Assembly: GCA_964510575.1 (NCBI GenBank)
Contig: CAZECN010000009.1
Span: 24,751-88,750 of the forward strand
Direction: 5' to 3'
Length of the DNA: 64,000 bases
DNA from: CALKYB01 sp964510575
GTDB lineage: Bacteria > Bdellovibrionota_C > UBA2361 > SZUA-149 > CALKYB01
A program made the position numbers and the translations under genes. Shown here one piece after another: positions 60,064 through 64,000 of the stretch (position 1 is its first letter; each line of letters opens with the position of its first letter). The notes below the pieces were generated by a model. It saw nothing but the letters and a program-made list of their open reading frames with translations. It made no database searches and was not told the origin of the DNA.

Positions 60064-60876
60064 ATGGAAGGCCACTCAAAAGTTTTCTCATTGGAAAGCT
60101 GGAAACTTCTCAAAATTACCGGAATAGACTCTACTCGATACCTACAAGGAAGACTAACTCAGGATATTAAAGCCTTAGAGCAAGAGCCTGCCGTGGAGTC
60201 TCTGCTTTTATCTCCACAGGGTAAAATACTGGGTCAATTGGTTCTTTTTAAAGTTAAGGAAACTTACTTTGCTCTAGCACCCTGCCCTGAGGATCAAAAC
60301 GGGGAAAACCTAGTCCAAGATTTATTAAGATTTAAGGTAGCAGATCAGATTGAGATCGAAGCGTCACAAGAGGCAGTATTCTTTTCTAGAAAAGAAACTC
60401 TCTCGATTCTTGATGAAGAAAAAATAAATCTTCCCCTTCGAGATATTGGTTTCTTCATGATTGGAGAAAATCCTAAAGATGCCGCTGAGCAAAGTGGATT
60501 TTCTGATCTCTGTGTAGCCAAGGGCTACCCTGTATTTGGTCGAGACTTTAAAAACTCTCATACAGCGGGAGTTCTCAATTTGGAAAAATTCGTTTCATTC
60601 ACTAAGGGCTGCTACGCTGGCCAGGAAGTGGTAGAGAAATCTGTGGCTTTGGGCAGGGTAAATAAAAAGCTAGTTCAGCTTCACTCTCCGAGTTCTATAG
60701 ACAAGAAAACTTCGGAAGCTGAATTATTTAGTGACCCTGAACAGACGGAGGTTTGCGGAGTCTTCACATCCTCCTATTCTAATGGTTCTGAAAGCTGGGG
60801 GTTTGCTCTTTTAAAAAATGCAGATAGCCAGCAAAAAGTTTATTCCCAGGGAATGACCTGGAACTTAGTTTCCTAA
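60064..60876 (+). CDS. ygfZ: Folate-binding YgfZ-family protein
   Basis: 270 residues of the GcvT-like fold. The signature KGCYAGQE at 181-188 (within FTKGCYAGQEVV) contains the conserved Cys. TRYLQGRLTQDIKAL in the N-terminal part is the folate-binding region. YgfZ helps assemble or repair iron-sulphur clusters using tetrahydrofolate, in the cytoplasm; this suits a following radical-SAM iron-sulphur enzyme. It starts one base after lepB and four bases before hemW. Confidence 0.94.
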   Translation: MEGHSKVFSLESWKLLKITGIDSTRYLQGRLTQDIKALEQEPAVESLLLSPQGKILGQLVLFKVKETYFALAPCPEDQNGENLVQDLLRFKVADQIEIEASQEAVFFSRKETLSILDEEKINLPLRDIGFFMIGENPKDAAEQSGFSDLCVAKGYPVFGRDFKNSHTAGVLNLEKFVSFTKGCYAGQEVVEKSVALGRVNKKLVQLHSPSSIDKKTSEAELFSDPEQTEVCGVFTSSYSNGSESWGFALLKNADSQQKVYSQGMTWNLVS

Positions 60877-60880
60877 AACA

Positions 60881-62065
60881 ATGTCCGAGGCGTTTTCTAT
60901 TTACCTGCACTACCCTTGGTGCATTACCAAGTGCCCTTATTGTGACTTTAACTCCTACGGACTAGATAAATTTACCCAACAAGAAAAAGAGTATGTAGAG
61001 GCTCTGGCACTGGAAATTGAACATTATCTTTCATCTGCCAATTTCTGTAACTTAGAGCTGAAATCTATATTTTTTGGAGGAGGTACACCCTCTTTAATGT
61101 CTGCGAGATCAGTCGAATTTCTTCTTAAAACAATCGAAAGGCTTAGTAAAACTAATATTGCTAAGCTTGAAATTACCTTGGAGGCAAATCCTGGAAGTAT
61201 TTCGGAGCCTGTTAGCGCAGAAAAGTTAAAAGAATTCAACGACAGTGGCATTAACCGAATCAGCCTTGGTGCCCAAAGTTTTTCGGAAAACAAGTTAACC
61301 CAACTCGGTAGAGTTCATCTTCCAAACGATATTTTTAAATCTGTAGAAAATATTACTCTTGCTGGTTTTAATAATTTTAACCTCGACCTTATCTTTGGCT
61401 GTAAAGGAGAAAAATTTGAAGATTGGATGCTAGATCTTAACCAAGCCATAAATTTAAACCCCAAACATATCTCTGCATACTCGCTAACCATAGAGCCCGG
61501 AACTGAGTTCGGGAGAAAAGCTAGAAAAGGCTTTAAGCTTACTACTAGTGAAGAAGAAATGAATCAGATGTACCTAGAAGCCTCTGAGAAATTGGCTAAA
61601 CATGGCTTTGAAAGATACGAAATATCAAACTACGCTAAAGTAGGCTGCGAATGCACCCATAATCAACTTTACTGGTCAGGGGATAGCTATCTCGGAGTCG
61701 GAGCTGGAGCGCATAGTTTTCTCTCTAGTGAATTACCTTCTCACCGTTGGTGGAATATTCCTGGGCCAGAAGACTACATGAAACGAGTCCAGGAAAAGGG
61801 CATAGCAATTTCTTCATCTGAGGAAATTGATTTAGATAAAAGCAAACTGGAATTTTTATTCTTAAAACTGAGAACTGCTCAAGGGTTTAGTAGTGATCAA
61901 TTACTCAGTGTTTTTGACAATACTGAAATCGAGAAAATAAAGTCCCTAAAAGAAAACTTGGTTTCGGAAGGTTTAATGCAGAACTCTAAGGACTTTTTTC
62001 AAATTAGCCCTTCAGGTTTTAGCATCGCAGATTCAATAATCGAGAGCTTTGCTGAAAGCTTATAG
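60881..62065 (+). CDS. hemW: HemW, radical SAM haem chaperone
   Basis: 394 residues. IYLHYPWCITKCPYCDFNSYG supplies the 4Fe-4S ligands Cys14, Cys18, Cys21; IFFGGGTPSLMS, LEANPGSIS and ISLGAQSFSENKL are radical-SAM blocks, and HISAYSLTIEPGTEFG is diagnostic for HemW. The extended CxxxCxxC without the fourth Cys of true HemN makes it HemW, a haem-binding insertion factor, not coproporphyrinogen dehydrogenase. Haem could serve KatG. Last gene of lepB-ygfZ-hemW. Confidence 0.93.
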   Translation: MSEAFSIYLHYPWCITKCPYCDFNSYGLDKFTQQEKEYVEALALEIEHYLSSANFCNLELKSIFFGGGTPSLMSARSVEFLLKTIERLSKTNIAKLEITLEANPGSISEPVSAEKLKEFNDSGINRISLGAQSFSENKLTQLGRVHLPNDIFKSVENITLAGFNNFNLDLIFGCKGEKFEDWMLDLNQAINLNPKHISAYSLTIEPGTEFGRKARKGFKLTTSEEEMNQMYLEASEKLAKHGFERYEISNYAKVGCECTHNQLYWSGDSYLGVGAGAHSFLSSELPSHRWWNIPGPEDYMKRVQEKGIAISSSEEIDLDKSKLEFLFLKLRTAQGFSSDQLLSVFDNTEIEKIKSLKENLVSEGLMQNSKDFFQISPSGFSIADSIIESFAESL

Positions 62066-62078
62066 CCCTGAGAAAGGG

Positions 62079-62753
62079 TTAAATACTAAGATTTTTATCA
62101 GCCAAAACTATCTTAAAGGCCTGCTCTAAACGTTGATAACGATTCCCTGAGTAATACTCTAGCTCCGCCGGCAATTCATGGATCGCCTGAGGGCCATATC
62201 TAGACATGAAACGAGCAAATTTCATCTTCACTTCTTCACCGCTAGACTTAGGTGAACAACCTATCAAGTTATAATAGGCGGAATTCTCATCATCTTGCCA
62301 TGTATCCGTGTAATGAAATCTAAAGTGCTCCCATTCTTCTTGAGGAATTCCAAGAGTCCTGGCCACCTCTTCAACTATAACTTGCTCATCTTCACAGTAC
62401 TCATTGTCTGCAACAGAAATTTGCAGAAGGATGTCTAATACTACGTCATAAAGGGTATGGTTGTTTGGATAAGCTGCAACAATTTGGGCTGCTAAATTGT
62501 TGATACTAAGGCTTTCACCCTTCTGCCCCTCTTTAAACCACTCTAAGGTTTGTTTTTGACGTTTAGGAGAAAGATGAAGTGCATCCACTGCAAATTTCTC
62601 TACTGAGGCAACTTCCTCTTCTGAAACCGTTCCATCGGCAACAACAAGCCTACCGGCCAGAAAAAAAAGTGAATGAAAAAGTATATCTTCGGGGGACGAT
62701 GGCCTATCAGTTGAAGGAGATTTGCCAAAAAGACTCTGTATTATTTTCTTCAC
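62079..62753 (-). CDS. TerB-domain protein with degenerate C-terminal J domain (DjlA-like)
   Basis: 224 residues. Residues about 22-150 form a TerB fold with its paired acidic metal loops VADGTVSEEE (38-47) and VADNEYCEDE (114-123). Residues about 158-222 look like a DnaJ domain (AYYNLIGCSPKSSGEEVKMKFARFM, and LEQAFKIVLADKNL), but the HPD tripeptide is Tyr186-Gly187-Pro188, so it cannot stimulate DnaK in the usual way. DjlA is membrane-anchored, whereas no membrane helix is seen here. It converges on hemW and lies 47 bases downstream of mlaC. Confidence 0.75.
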   Translation of the reverse strand: MKKIIQSLFGKSPSTDRPSSPEDILFHSLFFLAGRLVVADGTVSEEEVASVEKFAVDALHLSPKRQKQTLEWFKEGQKGESLSINNLAAQIVAAYPNNHTLYDVVLDILLQISVADNEYCEDEQVIVEEVARTLGIPQEEWEHFRFHYTDTWQDDENSAYYNLIGCSPKSSGEEVKMKFARFMSRYGPQAIHELPAELEYYSGNRYQRLEQAFKIVLADKNLSI

Positions 62754-62800
62754 TGGAAATCACCAAAAGCTTCAAGAAGAGCCGCTTTAAAGATTGTAGA

Positions 62801-63397
62801 CTATTTGAGTTTATTCTCTAGCATAGTAATCAGACCCGCCATATTGTCTTTTCTTATTATACCGGCAAATTCACTTCGGTAATTTGAGACAAGACTCACG
62901 TTCTCAATCACAATGTCGTAAACTCTCCAAGACTCAGCGCCTTTTTTGAGACGATAATTAACATTGATATTTTCTCCATCCGAAACGATCTTGGTCTTCA
63001 GAGATGCTTTCTTGGTTGAGACTTTTTCTTCGCCGTATTTTATTGTGCTATTCGGGAAACCATTTATAACTCGATTCATATAAGTTTTGGATAAAAGCTG
63101 GCTGAAAAGATCCACAAACCGACTTTTCTCTTCAGAAGAAGCAGTCTTCCAATTTTTCCCTAAGCTTCGCCGAGACATTTCATTAAAATCAAAAATTTCG
63201 AAGATAACTTTCTCAAACTCTCCTCTGAACGCCGGGCTGTTTATATCAACACCTGGTTGATTCACCATAGCTCTGGCTTTTTCAATTGTAGTCTCAACCG
63301 AAGCCTTAGGGCCTGCGGTGTCCAAAGCCTGAACGGTAGCGCCAGGTATTATTAAAACTAGGGCAAATGCTAGAAATTTTTTAACTATTGCTTTCAT
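62801..63397 (-). CDS. mlaC: Phospholipid transport periplasmic protein MlaC
   Basis: 198 residues. A signal peptide (KKFLAFALVLIIPGATVQA) exports it to the periplasm; the mature part has the Tol-Tol/MlaC pattern EKVIFEIFDFNEMSRRSLGKNWKTASSEEKSRFVDLFSQLL, KTKIVSDGENINVNYRLKK and SWRVYDIVIENVSLVSNYRSEFAGIIR. MlaC ferries phospholipids between the outer-membrane and the MlaFEDB inner-membrane complex. Leftward, 87 bases after mlaD. Confidence 0.94.
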   Translation of the reverse strand: MKAIVKKFLAFALVLIIPGATVQALDTAGPKASVETTIEKARAMVNQPGVDINSPAFRGEFEKVIFEIFDFNEMSRRSLGKNWKTASSEEKSRFVDLFSQLLSKTYMNRVINGFPNSTIKYGEEKVSTKKASLKTKIVSDGENINVNYRLKKGAESWRVYDIVIENVSLVSNYRSEFAGIIRKDNMAGLITMLENKLK

Positions 63398-63483
63398 TGA
63401 TTTTGTCTCCTCTTAGACCTCTCTACAAGCTGAAAAAGCCTCTTCTATCTATGTAGACGACTGAGAATTGGTAAAATTTAACA

Positions 63484-63978
63484 CTACGAATCTAGACTAT
63501 GAATCAATTTGCCGATGATATCTTCCATATCTACAACAGATTCAGTGTCGAAAATATGACCTTGATTCTCAATCTTCTCATCTGAAGAACCTGGACTAAT
63601 TCTAAGATACTTATCACCGATAATTCCCTTAGTTCTTATAGACGCGATATCGTCATCTCTAAGCTGGTGATTAATATCAATATCCAAAACGACAACAGCA
63701 GTGGTATCACTAAGCTTTATAGAACTTACTTCACCAATTGGCACTCCAGCAATCTCTACCGGGGCTCCAATTGTCAGGCCAGAAATATTGTCGAATTCGG
63801 CAAGCACTTGATATTGGTTGCCCTTAAATAGCTTTAACCCCCCAATGTTAATTGCAAGATACCCAAAAGCTAGTAATCCAAGCAGACCAAAAATGCCAAC
63901 TATTATCTCTAAGCTGAAACTCTTGCGGGGTGGTTTAAAGGAAACATCTTGATCCGTTTTAGAGCTTTCTTCAGTCAT
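63484..63978 (-). CDS. mlaD: Phospholipid transport protein MlaD (MCE domain)
   Basis: 164 residues. One membrane helix (IIVGIFGLLGLLAFGYLAI) then a single MCE domain: YQVLAEFDNISGLTIGAPVEIAGVPIGEVSSI, RTKGIIGDKYLRISPG, the ring-forming subunit of the Mla lipid transporter. AAGGGGC precedes the ATG. The ABC ATPase and permease genes (mlaF, mlaE) are expected upstream, beyond the right edge of the window. Confidence 0.95.
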   Translation of the reverse strand: MTEESSKTDQDVSFKPPRKSFSLEIIVGIFGLLGLLAFGYLAINIGGLKLFKGNQYQVLAEFDNISGLTIGAPVEIAGVPIGEVSSIKLSDTTAVVVLDIDINHQLRDDDIASIRTKGIIGDKYLRISPGSSDEKIENQGHIFDTESVVDMEDIIGKLIHSLDS

Positions 63979-64000
63979 TCTTTGCCCCTTAGGCTAAAAG

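Noticed and set aside
1..64000. Prophage, insertion sequence or toxin-antitoxin genes
   Set aside because: None of their typical proteins (integrase, transposase, terminase, small paired genes) is seen.

Overview
The window looks like a piece of a draft genome from an uncultured Gram-negative bacterium of proteobacterial or deltaproteobacterial grade. The evidence is an OmpA-domain protein, a porin, MlaC/MlaD lipid transport, Lol-type lipobox and signal-peptide proteins, a zinc-free RpmG, and type II secretion or type IV pilus parts. Coding is dense, the DNA is AT-rich, and many genes overlap by 1-8 bases or use TTG/GTG starts. A run of exactly 100 N (50199-50298) shows that this is a scaffold. 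I cannot place the organism more precisely; Bdellovibrionota-, SAR324- or Myxococcota-like lineages would all fit.

Region by region. 1-4864: the end of a DUF72 gene, a peptidoglycan-binding-domain protein, panB, and a DUF937-membrane-OmpA fusion closed by a strong terminator. 4977-12702: an oxidative stress, iron and DNA repair block with a Fur/PerR-type regulator behind a near-perfect palindromic operator, katG, then polX-nth-VOC-SDR, ferritin, and an alpha/beta-hydrolase-fold protein whose nucleophile is replaced by Arg. 12718-22849: a leftward cell-surface cluster of two large multi-pass membrane proteins, a 939-residue secreted protein with calcium-binding TSP3 repeats, a YbhN-type flippase-like protein, a polysaccharide pyruvyl transferase family protein and an SDR epimerase. 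23034-25661: a leftward envelope cluster (M48 protease, two secreted proteins, acylphosphatase). 25754-32607: a methyltransferase, an SGDEF-variant GGDEF protein, another GT-C-like membrane protein, an LMW-PTP and proBA. 32688-36451: fumC, then a four-gene minor pseudopilin operon (GspH/I/J/K order). 36448-45443: an ICMT-like methyltransferase, ddl, a HAD phosphatase, an Ald/Lys1-like dehydrogenase, rpmG, a CheY-like receiver and the operon tmk-holB-metG-tatD. 45538-50112: a small unknown protein, a porin with a PstS-like partner, and a membrane Ser/Thr kinase. 50353-58551: a YdjM-like membrane protein, an inositol monophosphatase, a second ICMT-like enzyme, a rhodanese lipoprotein, an orphan CpaB, recJ and a GspE/PilB-type ATPase. 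58936-63978: a small unknown protein, lepB-ygfZ-hemW, a TerB/degenerate-J protein, mlaC and mlaD.

How the parts connect. Fur-katG and ferritin probably form a peroxide/iron response, since each is preceded by a TTAG...CTAA-type palindrome. The pseudopilin operon and the distant GspE-like ATPase could serve one secretion or pilus machine whose other parts lie elsewhere. The surface cluster has the parts expected for making, moving and decorating a glycan or glycoprotein.

I found no phage, insertion sequence, CRISPR array, tRNA or rRNA. The strongest non-coding signals are a 55-bp repeat with conserved hairpin arms (three copies, two flanking the N gap), a dense palindrome cluster at 54380-54666, and several stem-loops placed at or near start codons (proB, the Ald-like gene). 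No complete, obviously new multi-gene system stands out. The best candidates for something undescribed are the surface cluster, the leaderless pseudopilin, and the structured repeat.
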